Below, in pieces: positions 32,757 to 44,635 of a DNA stretch of 64,000 bases. Source of the stretch: Plazaster borealis. Lineage: Eukaryota > Echinodermata > Asteroidea > Forcipulatida > Labidiasteridae. Position 1 is the first letter of the stretch. Each line of letters begins with the position of its first letter. The position numbers and the translations under genes were made by a program. The notes under the pieces were generated by a model. That model did no database searches. It saw only the letters and a list, made by a program, of their open reading frames with translations, and was not told the origin of the DNA. The DNA lies in contig CM037476.1 of NCBI GenBank assembly GCA_021014325.1, forward strand, positions 15,288,827 through 15,352,826, written 5' to 3'.

Positions 32757-35700
32757 TTAATGGGATGACTTGGATGGACTCTGAGGGTGTTTCTGCCTCC
32801 AGTATAACCACAATGCAGCAACAACAGTCAGTGATTGTACACCAGCCATCAGACTGAAAGTCACAGTGTAGTCGCCAGTAGTGTCATAAATCAATCCTGG
32901 TAGAAAGACACAAAGAAGAAAGCACACAGATAAAATAGGTAGTGTTTTACAAATTTTGTATTGATCGTTATTTATTAGCATAAATATCCTTCTGGTAGTT
33001 CTGGTAGTTATGCATCATTGCACATGAATATCTCTCTATCCAATGAACCATTGGGTTTGTAAGACCAGTGCCTGTCATTATCTTTGCTGATAAAGACAGG
33101 GGACTAGTCTAGTGCTACCGCTGCTGACGAGCAATATGAACTCACCTGGAAAATATAAAAAAAGGAGTGTTGTTGTACCAGACAACAGTCCCATCCATCC
33201 CAGTACATGGCCCATCTGTTCTCCACCGAATACTTCCTTAATGACAACGTCTACGAGAATAAGAGCCATTGAGAAAGCGTTTCCAAACACAAAAGTAATC
33301 GCAGCAATGGGCCAAAAAGACGTTAACCACGGATCAACAGCATAATAAATGGCCATTAAAAGTAGAGCTGTAGCAAACAAAATGAGTGTGCTGACAACCT
33401 GCACAGTTTGAACCAATGGACCAATCAGAATGCTGGAAATGATTCTCCCGATTCCATAAGCGACAATGAAATGAGATGCGTCTTCCATTGTGAATCCTTT
33501 ATAGACAGTTGTGTACTGCACATAGTAAATTATCCAAGCAGAATACAGAATTCTCCAAACGCTGACTAGAAATACAACAAGCCAGAAGGATAAGGATGAG
33601 AATAAGCCAAGCCGGAATGTATCTCTAGTGAATGTATACACTTTTGTAAAACATGAACAGCCACAGCGGGTGCTTGGTACCACTTCATCATCCCTGGTCT
33701 CTTGCTCTTCGTCCGTGTGAGCTACTTGATAACCATGTTGACTTTCTATAGCAGCAGGTGGTTTGTTCAGAGCTCCAAAGACAGTGAGATGTAAAAATAT
33801 TCCTCCAAGTAATAGCATTGTTCCCCTCCAGCCATAGATGTCTAGGAAAAATTGTATCAAGGGCACAAAGGTGACAAAGGTGATGGAGCCGCCAAGGGCC
33901 GCCAATCCGTAGGCCGTTGTGACAGATTTACTGAAACAGTATCCGATCAGGTGCTTCAGTATCACTTGCGAGATGCCAATAGCTGGACCTGAAGAGTAAA
34001 ACACACAGTTGTAAACAACCATTTGCCAATAATGTGAATCAACAAAATATGAAGATAATCAAACAGGAGTATTCCATTTTATAAAATAAAATTTATTGAA
34101 ACTATAGTCACGATTTAGGCGATCTGATACTAAATAGACCAGTTTACCATGATGTCCATCCCAATAATGCCCCCAAAATCATTTTGTCCAAACCATTTTC
34201 TGTGACTAACCGTAGTGTCCCACTCAATGTGGCTGACAAGCTGTTTCAGACATCATTGTGTATGTCCGATATGTTGTTGCATAACAAACTTGCATCCAAG
34301 ATTATTGTTACTGTTTAATAATTTTATCATTTGTGACAGTATCGGTTTGTTTTTTCATATCTGTAAAAGCAATACACAGGTAAACTATATTTTTTATGTT
34401 GAGAAACTTTTATTACTCGATTTGTTATTACCTGTTATTAGGGTGAGGATCATTGTAATGACATATAAACTGGATAGAAATGATGCAGTTATCATTGAGA
34501 TACCAGCAACGAATCCACTCACTGTCAACACAGTCCTTGTGCCAAATCTGTCTTTTAGCGGCGTTGCTAGGATTCCTTTTACGAAAGAGAAAATTGTCAC
34601 AAGCAAAATTGAGTTTAAACCAGATGTTAAGAGTCAGTTCTGTGAGCTAGCACTGAGCTGTTCCAGTTATTATTGTGATGTAGAACATACTTAATAAACT
34701 CTTGCAACTAAGCAGAAAGTGAATATACTGAAATTCTGACAAAAACCTTGCTGATGTATTAAATGGGAACTCGTACGCCTGCCAACCCGTACGCCAATTG
34801 GTCAACTCATGCGCCAACCAACTCGTAGACACACAAACTTGTACACACACAAACTCGTACGCATGCCAAGTCGTACGCAGGTGTATTTGTATGTGCAAAT
34901 ACTTGTACATTGGAAACACCATCCAGTGACTGTTTTACGAAAGCATTGTGCCACTGAAGTAGGCTTTTTCAAAATTAATTTGCAATAACGCCTAAGAGTG
35001 AATAATTAATTAATATTCTAATTAATTAAGGAAACTTTCCAAACGGGAAAAACTCCCAACAATCATTCAGATTTCAAAATTTATTTACTATCAATACTTG
35101 GGGCCTAACTGCCGTCCGATTTCAACATTTACTAAATATCAAAACGGCCATTCTTTAAAAAGTGTTCAAAGAAATTTACAATTCAACAGTATCCATAAAA
35201 ATAAAAAATGTCAAATAGGCCCTACCTCGCGAAAAAAAAAGCCATCCGTCAAATTGGAAAAACTCTTTAATAATACTCTTAAAGGGAAAAAAAAAACTTT
35301 CGAAAAACTAATACCTACACTCTAAAAACTGAAGTGTTAAACTCAACTTTATAAATGTTATATTCAACACTTGCTAAGTGTGGTGAGCGTGACAACACTT
35401 TAATTGTTGAATCAACCCTTTCGAAAATGTGACGGTTCCAACACTTTGTAAAGTGTTAAAAAAGTGTGGGTTTCACACTCTCTGCAAATGTTAAACCAAC
35501 CATTCAATGACCCGTATACCAATTAGATAGGGTTGAGAAAGTGTTGGATGCAACCCCTTGAAAATGTCAATCCAACCATTTTATGACCCTTTCACCTATT
35601 CGATTATGTTGAGAAAGTGTTGGGATCCAACCCTTTCAAAGTGTTAAAACAACAATTTGATTACCTATTTACCAATTGGATAGTGTTGGAGGGGGGGGGT

Positions 35701-37808
35701 GGGATTCAACCCCTTGAAAATGTTAAAACAACATTTTGACAATTACACAAGGACAAAATATATGTCAGAGGAAGGTATTTTATTTTGCATTAAAAAGACA
35801 AGATTATCAAATCTTGAAATTCCAAACTGTAAACATTTCTAAATCAACATGGCACAACTTCAAGGCTCTGCTTACCGTGGAATTTTACACTTACAGTCAC
35901 TCTCTGCTTACAGTGTAAGCACTGAATGTCTGCGGTAGCATTGTACTGTGAGTTTAGTAATATGAAATTCGCATGCGCGCAAGCAAAAATTCCTCGCTAT
36001 TTTGTGAAGTACGCTTTTGTTAAGCATATATTGCCCTACTACAGTAAGCAGCGATTTTGGTTATGGTAAGCAGAGCCATAACTTAGGCCGAGGGCCCAAT
36101 TTCATAGAGCTGCTAAGCACAACAATTTGCTTAGCATGAAATTTCTTCCTTGATAAAAACAGGATTACCACCCAAATTTCGATGTGTTGCATATTGCGTG
36201 TTACTGGTTTTCATCTGTTGTTTGCTTATCCTGAAAATCACGTGGACATTTGGTTAGTAATTTGGTTAATCCTTTTTTTATCAAGGAAGAAATTTCATGC
36301 TAAGCAAATTTTTGTGCTTAGCAGCTCCATGAAATTGGACCTAGATGTCAATTAAAATTCGTTTGAAATCAGTTGAAAATCTATTGCACATAAATCAATA
36401 TTTAAACTTAAATGTACATCCTGTATTTTAAATAAGTGTGAATAATTGGTGGCAATGAACCCCCCAAAAATGTAATGAGATATGAAATGTATGATCGATG
36501 CTTTTTTACAGCAATAAATTACCGTCATACTTTTCCTTGAGGCATTAACTAAAATCGTTTAAGCCACCTATTACGATTATTAGTTAAAACAGTGGCAACC
36601 CTTGTATAACAATTTAATTACGGCACGTCAAAAAAATCAACTAATCTAACCCTTTTTTAGCAATTCAATGATTTACAACAAACAATGCAAATTATTTAAC
36701 ATGTAATTCTCTGTTTTATACTTATAAGAACCAAGTTGAATTTATCCAATCGCTTGCTCTGTTCAAGGTTAGTGAGAAACCCCTCAATTTTGCTTAACAC
36801 AGTGTGTGCTCTGTTTTAGATTCAGAAAACAAGAAGAAATTTGATTTTGTGTTGTCAGAAATTTGAACAATTCAAGGTTGACAATAAAAACCTCATATTT
36901 TGTAATGGTAATGCTAAAGTTCTTGCACTGGGTATATAAACCTCCCCACACTGTGCAATTGTAAATCTGCACTCATGTTTCAATTTAAACACTTTTCAAT
37001 GTTATCAATGTGAACTTTAAAATTTAAAATGTAATTGATACATGAACATACCAGGCCAACTTCATAGAGCTGCTTAAGCACAAAAGGTTTTTTTGCTTAG
37101 CAAAAAGAGGTTACCAGCCTCATCACCATATTACAGTGCATGTGCTCATTTTTTAACTGGTTCACTGCTTATTTGTGCTGAATGGATATTTGTTCAGCAG
37201 TATTTCCTGATAAAGCAGCTCTATGAAATTGGCCCACTGGGCAAAGTTGTTAACGTTAAAACCACCTCAATTGTGTGCTATTATAAATGTGCCCTTTGCG
37301 TTCTTTTAAAATTTCTTAACTAGCCACAAACACGAGTCCAGAGAAGAATTAAAACTGCTTTTGAAAACTACTTTCAATGACATACTCAAATGCGATAATT
37401 TGAAACATAAAACCCATACTTTATTTGATTCTTTATGGGATGTAGCCTACTTTGAAAGAGAGCGTGCTGTGATGCTTGTCATTATCTCGTTTACACGAAC
37501 TGGAACCTTGTCCACTGCAGTAGTGATGTCAAATCCACATGGTATTGCCTGTCTGTCCACTATCACAACAAACTGTGATGGAGAGGCACGACTTCCCAGG
37601 CACAGAAGAAATGGTTGAGTGCGCAAGTGTTTCTGCTCTCCTAAGAAGTCTCCTACGTTAGCACCAACCTGAAAATAACATTAGTAGTTAAACAAATTGG
37701 CAACATATTTTTGATCTATGTACACATCCTGGGTCAAAATCTGATAACCAGCCTATGTAATTAGAATATTCCAAGGGAGCACAAGCATCCACCCTGATCA
37801 CACTTTAC

Positions 37809-37839
<31 letters not shown>

Positions 37840-40800
37840 GTTCTTATATAGCGCTTTTAAACATCCCAATGGGCGTATCAAAGCGCTCAGTATTACTTGA
37901 CTTGTTGTATTATACAACAAGTCTAGGGCCATCATACAGTACATGTGCACTATGGAGATGAGGAAAATACTTGGACAAATTTCTCTGTAGAATAATTTGA
38001 CAAACATATAACGCTTAAAACCCATATGTACCTAAAACCACTGAGGAAAGCTTGACAGCAAGTACAATCATACTTACACAATTTTTTCTATTGTACAGGT
38101 TGCAGGTTCACGAAAGAAATCCATCATATCACTACCGGTACTGATGAAGCATGATTCTGTAATTAAAACAAATAGACATCAATAACTTCTGAGTATGAAA
38201 AGAAATTTAAAGCTCAATGTTGTTCAGTTGTTGATGAAATCCTTATCATCCATCAAGATCAACCCTTGGGTGAAACGGTTTTCCCATACCTGTGTGACCT
38301 GGACCATTGCATCTTTTGAACTCAAAACCAATCTCAACTTGCCTTTTTCTCCATGGGAACAAGGGGGTAACAATTTATAAAGTCATGTCCATGTACCGCC
38401 ACAAATGAGGAATGTCCTCCATGAGCCCATTACGTAATCCCTTAATTAACTTCAAAACATGATTAAAGACTTTGTTCCTTTAAAAAGAAAAAAAAATAAG
38501 TAAAACAAATTTTGGATTTGTGTATGTCCAACATTGTGTGCAGTAAAAACAAGCAGAAGCAGAAGCAGAAACATGAAAAATCTTAAGTTATTCTTTATCT
38601 TTGTTGCTATTTTCTTCCCTTCATCAAATTCAAAATGTTTAAAATTAACAGTTTTTTATGGAGTTAAATAAGAAGTAGGCCTAAATGTTGGTTGTCAACA
38701 ACTCCCGAGACAAAATAATAATTAATATTTCGAATGCCATCACACTTTAATGCAATACATTGGTTGCGCAATGCGAAAATCACTCAGAACACCGTTCGGC
38801 CATTGTCGGCGTTGGAAAGGTCATGACCTTCTCTAAATTGTGGCAGTAGTTTGGTAAACATTGTGTGAGCTAACGATAATGTATGGCATTCACAGAGAGT
38901 ATAAAGTGACCATGTTTGGAAATCTCTGGTACCGGTTTGCGTGGATCCATTGTGTCATGCATAAAAATAAAAATACAAACGGGTTGGACATTTTAGTCAT
39001 GTCACTGTAATTTGTAAAGTGTAGCATGGATGGTCGGTCACGAACATGACGTCGTAACTTCTTATGCATTTTGTGTTCACTCAGATGATTAAATTTAAGG
39101 GCTCCGCTTATTACTATTAATTACTTATAATGTTAATGTATTATCATTAGGGGAACCTTATTACTAATAGTTAATGTAAATCTATTATCAGTATCTCAAG
39201 GTGTGTACTGTGGGGCACATTCCTCATTTTGATATACGGTCACCAAAATAGGCCACTACTTTTTACTACACCAAGGACTGTACACGGTACATAACGCAAT
39301 AGCCCTACATGTAATTAATGCCGGCAATACTTCGACCATACACTGAAAGTGTTTGTGAAATGCACAGAGTTTGGCATGATATACAAGTAAAATTAACATC
39401 CAGGCGTGCACTGTTTATACACGAGTATTAAAAATCCTACCTTTCAACTGTTATTTGAGCCTTTGATGCACACCATAATGCAAAACAAAGTGGCGTAGCG
39501 CTGCCGGCCCGCGGGCGGTAAAACTGCGAACTCGGTAGCCAATCAAATTGCCCAGTTTCGCGTCATTCACAGTTGCGCATGCGCTCATGCAGGAAAGTTG
39601 ATTAACACTTACAAACTGTTAAATGACTCTCCTTGTATTTGGTTGATTTAACATTTTAAATGTTGTTTGGGCAGTAACACTTTAAAAATGTTAAAATACA
39701 ACACTTTAGTTTTTGGCGAGCTGCTTTAGCAGAATGCGAGCCTATGTAATACCGATTTTGTCCGTCCGTGGTCCGTCCGTCTGTCCGTCCGTCCGTGCTT
39801 ACAAGAGCTACATTGAGGGGCTACTTGTAAGTAGGATCTGTACTTGTGGGCTTTTCTCGCGTTGTGGGGTCATGCCCACAATGTTTAAAACAGAAAAGAT
39901 TAAAGAAAAGGGATCATAGTCACAACCTGTGGAATGCCCACTACGTCACTCTCCTAAACATGTCCGTCCGTCCGGCCGTCCGCATTGGGACTTTTTGTTA
40001 AAGTTTTTGCCTTAGATAATTTGTTGTGATATGTAATTGTTTTTGTGTGAATAGATTCACTAGGTGAAAAAGGAAATTGTGGTCAAGTTTTTCTATTGTT
40101 TAGATATGTTAAAGTTTTCAGGGTTCATTATTACCCTCTGGAAATTAAACAGCTTCTGTTCGGTTATCCGCATTGAGACTTGTTGTTAAAGTTTTTGCCT
40201 CATGGTGTTAGATATTTTGTTGTGAAAAAAATAATTGTTTTCACTCTCAATTGCAGTTCATTTGTCTTACAGCCAAAATGTGGTTGAATCCACAGTGTGC
40301 AAATGGAAATTGTTTAAAAATGTTAAAGTTTTCAGGGTACATTATTACCCTCTGGAAATTAAACAGCTTCTGTCCGGCCATCCGCATTAAGACTTTTTGT
40401 TAACATTTTTGCCTCTTTCCCACATGTCAAACCAAGTAGGCAATGGTCAACTACATACTTGTTAATTGTCCCCACCTCTTTGAACATCAGTTGATCAAAT
40501 TTTTGTTTTTCTATTATTCATTGTTTCTCTATCGGGCATTCGGCAGCTCGCCTTGGCAGCTTCTGCTGTTCTAGTTAGAGTGTACAATTTGTTATTATGG
40601 TTCCATTTATTATTATTATACTTTGCATAAAAACGGCGAAACCTTTTTCGTATGTCAACAGGTAGTGAATTATACTTGCGTACGAGTTGGTGGGTGTACG
40701 AGTTGGTGGGCGTACAAATTTTTGTGTGTACGAGTTTGTGTGTGTACGAGTTGGTGGGTACAAGTTTGCGTGCCTACAAGTTGACCAGCATTCATTAAAT

Positions 40801-41412
40801 GCATTTTAAACCCAACCGTGCAGTTTCCGTGTTGTGTCACATTTAAACTCACCGCTTGGTCATAAATGTTCTGGAGCTTAAGGGAGAAAACTCTCAACAA
40901 AGACGACGGGGCATACAAGCTCCAGAACATTTACAAAATGTATGACCACCATTCATACCTCCATGATATGACCAACTAGTCCAAACCACGCTTACAACGC
41001 CCTTTGTGAAGACCAAGAAAGGGTATGAAAGGCAGTTGAGCATTGAACATGGTTGCCAGTCTGATGAAGCTCCTAGCTTAGGAGTAAAACAGAACTATAA
41101 AATGATATGTGTAAAATATGTGGATTCCGAAAAAACAAACCTCATCATCCATGATTCATTGCTAAGCTTTTCAAACTTACCTGAGAATTGTGCACCTGCA
41201 TATACAAGAGCAACCATCCAGCCAATTAACCAAGTTGAAGTGATGAACTGTTCTTGTAGGGTAGGTAGCATCATTCCAAGGCCTTTTAATAAAACAGCCA
41301 AAGCTATATAGATTGTAAATAAATCTACTACAGCAATCCAGCCATGAAGACCACCATCCTGTAAAGAATCCATTAGGGAATGTAAAAGGCGCTCAAAGCA
41401 GCTAGGTTCCAT
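32757..41412 (-). CDS. Gene C: SLC16-family monocarboxylate-transporter-like protein, 452 aa, four exons
   Basis: Exons: 41181-41412 (ATG at 41412), 34432-34575, 33146-33988, 32757-32896, all phase 1. The signatures are as in the other copies. Features unlike its sisters: span 1 reads LFTIYIALAVLLKG, span 2 has LVYAGAQ where the others have LVDAG, and exon 3 has SVWRILYSAWI at about 268-278 where the others have SVWTMMYSAWI. The last exon ends SPSKSSH. Intron 1 is 6.6 kb because of a 5.3-kb compound insertion, and it keeps the empty TTAA site at 34627-34630. The Asp-to-Tyr and Thr-Met-Met changes fall in membrane segments and could alter transport. The frame is intact. Confidence 0.85.
36093..36341. 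mobile_element. Palindromic MITE, CCCAATTTCATAGAGCTGCT ends
   Basis: The left arm begins GGCCCAATTTCATAGAGC and the right arm ends with the inverse (GCTCCATGAAATTGGACC). The arms pair over about 85 bp, including TGCTTAGCATGAAATTTC and its complement. Non-coding; nested in the gene C insertion. Confidence 0.7.
37054..37235. mobile_element. Second, diverged copy of the CCAATTTCATAGAGC MITE
   Basis: Begins GGCCAACTTCATAGAGCTGC and ends GCAGCTCTATGAAATTGGCC. The interior has diverged from 36093-36341. Non-coding. Confidence 0.6.
37447..37668 (-). pseudogene. Exon-like frame of an uncharacterised protein (VGDFLG..FVVIVDRQAIPC)
   Basis: The acceptor TTATTTTCAG|GTTGG at 37669 opens a 73-codon frame, phase 0, ending TAG at 37447. 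The peptide includes VGANVGDFLGEQKHLRTQPF, LLCLGSRASPSQFVVIVDRQ and AIPCGFDITTAVDK. From memory this resembles the C-terminal part of large uncharacterised protein families in fish and marine invertebrates (pattern PFLxxLGxxxxPxQFxVxxxxxAIPC). There the family usually continues with a hydrophobic FKAHFVFN-like stretch that is missing here, so the copy is probably truncated. It lies inside the gene C intron insertion. Confidence 0.5.
37808..37837. repeat. (AAT)n microsatellite
   Basis: About ten uninterrupted AAT units. Confidence 0.9.
38080..38156 (-). pseudogene. Possible upstream exon paired with 37447-37668
   Basis: The acceptor TTTTAATTACAG before 38156 is followed by an open stretch reading SCFISTGSDMMDFFREPA and then TCTIEKI. 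A GTGTAAGT donor region follows at 38073-38079. Using the first GT keeps the frame with the downstream exon (phase 0); using the stronger GTAAGT two bases later would not. Both acceptor and donor look genuine by eye. No homologue was recognised. Confidence 0.4.
39712..40571. mobile_element. Nested 0.86-kb insertion with GGCGAGCTGC end and TAGTT duplication
   Basis: TAGTT occurs at 39707-39711 and 40572-40576, a likely 5-bp target duplication. The left side begins TTTGGCGAGCTGCTTTAGC; the right side has GGCAGCTCGCC and GCTTCTGCTGTTC. It contains CCGTCCGTCCGT simple repeats and three repeats of TTGTTAAAGTTTTTGCCT-like sequence. It splits the right terminus of the outer insertion. No coding frame. 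Confidence 0.55.
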
Positions 41413-44400
41413 TTTGATTTGTTTATGTCAGGTTTAAAACAGCAATACACAACAGGGTCTGCCCTTAACTTTTTCAGTGACTAGCCAGCAGGACCAGTTA
41501 GCTTGTCATTTCACTAGTCCACAAGCTTCTTCACTAGTTCATACTTTATATTCAATAGGAATGCTTTTCAACAGTTGACCACTGTTAAGGGAGGTCACTG
41601 CACAAGTGAAGCTATATGTGCATACATGCGCTTATCTGCTTTGCTGGATTCAAAGGTTTTTTGGACTGCGAGGGTCAAAAGATTTCTATGCTACCCTTAC
41701 AAAAAAGTTCTATAGAATTCTATAAACAAAACTAAAGAAAATCTATAAAATATTCGATAGAAAAACTATAGAACATCTATCTAAAATGTCTATTCAGTTT
41801 CTATACAATTCGTCTTTTTTTTTTCATAGTGACGAATCAGAAAAAAGTGCATTTTGAGTAAATTCACTTTGAAGTTGGACATGTATTCATTTGTTGCTTT
41901 CATACCTTATTATCCTACATTATCACTTGCCAAATAGAAGGTATGTTTTTAGCAGTTCTTCTTCACATTTTGTTATGTTATTCAAAATGAAACTATCTGA
42001 AACTGATCCAGAATTCCTTCTTTTTTGGGTGGGGAGGAGAGAGTGGGTTTTGTGGGATGGATGGGGTCGGATGGGATGGGTGTTGTTGGCATGTGGATTG
42101 GAGGGGAGGGGAGCTTTAAATTAAATTCAGACCGGGTTAAAAAAAAACCCAAACAAAGAAAAACTTGCAACTATTTAAAGGGGGAGGAGTACACATGACA
42201 TTTTCCCATTTCCTTTCGGCCTGGTTAACCTCCAGATATTGCTCAAATGAGGAGGGAGGGAATGGGTAATTTTTCTGAGTTAAAGTTGTACCCCTCAAGA
42301 CACTAATTAAAATAACAAGTCTGTTTATTTTGTAATTGAACTGATTTGTTGTATAAGCATACACAAACTTAAACATGTTTTGTTATCAACAATGTTTGTA
42401 CTTTTGGAATAATCATTTGAATTTTGTTGGCACTAGTTTTAAAGGATTTCATTTAACAATCAAAACCTTGTTTACACCAATAAATTCTGATTTACAAAAT
42501 AGGAATTTTATTATATGCTCAAAAACCTTTATTGGTAAAACCACTGATTTATAAGATCATATTACTCAGTTGAATTTCTTCCACCCAGACCATAGTGTCA
42601 GCCAGAGGGGTGTCTGGGTGTCTTTTGGACACCCTGTTTTAAATTTGGACACCCTGTTTTATCTGTCATTTACGTGTAAATGTATTGTAAGTGAATAATT
42701 TGGACACCCAGTTTTTAAATTTCCAGCAAATTTGGACACCCTTTTACCAAATCCTGGCTAAAACCTTGACCCAGACTAGAGGTTTCACTAAAAGTTGCCA
42801 CTAATTGTATCATAAAACAGTAAAAACATTATTCATTCTTAAGTAAAAACAAATCCTGACAAAAAGTACACCTCGTACATTTTCCTCACTGTAAGTTCAG
42901 GTGCAAGGTATTGTCTGGTGTTATTTTTTTCGGCAATAATGAGATTCTGTTTTGGGGAACTTGTTAATTGTGCACTTTTGCTGGGTTTTTCAATTCTTCT
43001 TGGATTTTTTTTATGAGATCCTTTTACACCACCACGTTTTTCAGACTCCATTACTCCATCATTGTTTTGCTCAAAGCTATCCTTACTTGACGCTCACTTA
43101 CACCTAGTGTGTTGAGAAACATTATCCGACAAACTACCGTATTTGAGAGATCCCCTGGTCATCAGGAAGATTGTAATGAAGTGTTTTTTTCTACGGGTCC
43201 CATCTGCTTTTCGTGGATGAGAGCGTTGCACATGTCTTGACAACCAAGAAGCCCTCTGGTCCTATAGATTAACCAAGTCAAAAAACGCACTTTGAATATT
43301 AAATTTTCTACGCTTTAAAGAAAAACTGATGCATTATGACTACAGTACAACACTGACTGATAGCACATGATCAGTGTCAAAGTTTTTTTGGACAGTCCAA
43401 ACTTAATTAGCATTTCACACAAACTGCAATTTGTAACATTTTACAGTCCTGCTGAAATAAAGCAAGTAACCCCTGCTAAATTGTTCTCGTGTGAAAAGGG
43501 CTTTAGTGGTAGTCAAGCTGGTTACGAGAAGTGAATACAAATGAAATGATCTACAGCTCAATCAATGGGTATTTCACCTTGGGAACAGTTCTGTTTGGGG
43601 TCCTGTGCCATAGAAATCGGCCCAATTTTTGGACTGTGTATTGGCAGGGCCGATTAAATCTTCCCTATTTATAATGCACTGTATTGGTTACATCGCTTTG
43701 CGTGGCCTTTTGACCTTTGTGAAATTTCAAGTTGTGACCAAAGTAAAGTTTGGGAAGTTAGCTTTGAACTTGTGTATGACTTGACTATAAGTGGTTCTAG
43801 AATTTGTACTTGCAGCAGAGTGTGGGTTCGAATCCCGGTCATGACACTTGTGCACTTGAGCAAGGTACCTAATCATAATTGCTTGTAAAAAGTTGGGAAG
43901 GTATTGCATTCTGCTTTACCAGCCAGGCTCATAGTGGATGATAGTGTTGATACCTATGCCTACATCCTTACGGACTGTGAAGGGAACCCTGTTTCAGCCC
44001 CAGTAAGTAGGTGGCAACGTGCCTCTTGTGGCAGATGATTCGTGTCGATAGCCCAAATCGGTTTAGTGTAACCGTCATCTTGAAGTGGCTGTCCGGCCTT
44101 TTGATGTTAGGCAATCTCTCATAAAAAATAAACATATAATACAAACAAATAAAAATTAAAATGTACAGCTTAAAATGCATGGCAAGTGAATGCAGGGCAC
44201 TGCTAGGGTTAGTTGTCCTCTGGCCACATGACAGTTGAAACACTTAAGGAGCAGTAAAAGCTAAAAGTGGTGTGGCTGTCTAGTTCATTCCGAGAGGGCC
44301 AATTTTGCCAACCCCTGCTTACCCCCAGTCCTTCACCTCTTTAAGATTCTAGTTTTATGATTTGCCGTCTTGTTTCGTCCGAGTTCGTTAGGTAGTGTTT

Positions 44401-44617
44401 GTTTGTCCAGTATGTTGTTTTATAAAGCATTTCTATTATACAAGACTTTGCCTTTTGAATATGCCTCCATATTTGCCTCTGCTTCAATGTGTCTCATATA
44501 ATTATTATTCTAGAAGTGCTTTATACATTGTTCAGTAGACCTTCTTTATAATTACTTGTATGTACATTTTGCATTATGGAAATAAATGTGGAGTTGAATT
44601 GAATTGAATTGATATGG
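41413..44617. repeat. Spacer between genes C and D (shortened, diverged copy of the spacer module)
   Basis: Segments match the A-B and B-C spacers in order, but large blocks are missing. Additions include 42590-42770 (repeated TTTGGACACCCTGTTTTA units) and a tRNA-like SINE near 43700-43960. A TTCTATAGAA-type cluster at about 41706-41776 lies 295 bp upstream of gene C. The MITEs found in the other spacers are absent. No gene was recognised. Confidence 0.7.
43700..43960 (+). mobile_element. Likely tRNA-derived SINE fragment
   Basis: GTGGGTTCGAATCCCGGTCA at 43823-43842 contains a perfect RNA polymerase III B-box (GGTTCGAATCC). It is followed by CACTTGAGCAAGGTACCTAA, a stretch I recall from echinoderm SINEs. 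No clear A-box was found and the tRNA-like fold is not complete, so it is not called as a tRNA gene. Ends are approximate. Confidence 0.45.
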
Positions 44618-44635
44618 TTAATGGAGAGATGTCCT

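Larger units (their letters stand above)
35317..40584. mobile_element. 5.3-kb compound insertion in intron 1 of gene C
   Basis: Gene A runs without interruption through the paralogous site (about 11777), so this block is inserted. The left end is ACACTCTAAAAACTGAAGTG. The inverse of that end is recovered at the right (CAACACTTTAGTT joined to AGAGTGT) once the nested element 39712-40571 is removed. Subterminal AAGTGTTAA-type motifs repeat near both ends, in degenerate units of about 110 bp at 35330-35730. The interior holds a minus-strand exon pair (37447-38156), two palindromic MITEs and an AAT microsatellite. No transposase was recognised. Confidence 0.65.

Noticed and set aside
43823..43842. 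tRNA gene at the GGTTCGAATCC box
   Set aside because: Only the B-box is present; no complete cloverleaf or A-box could be drawn, so a SINE fragment is more likely.
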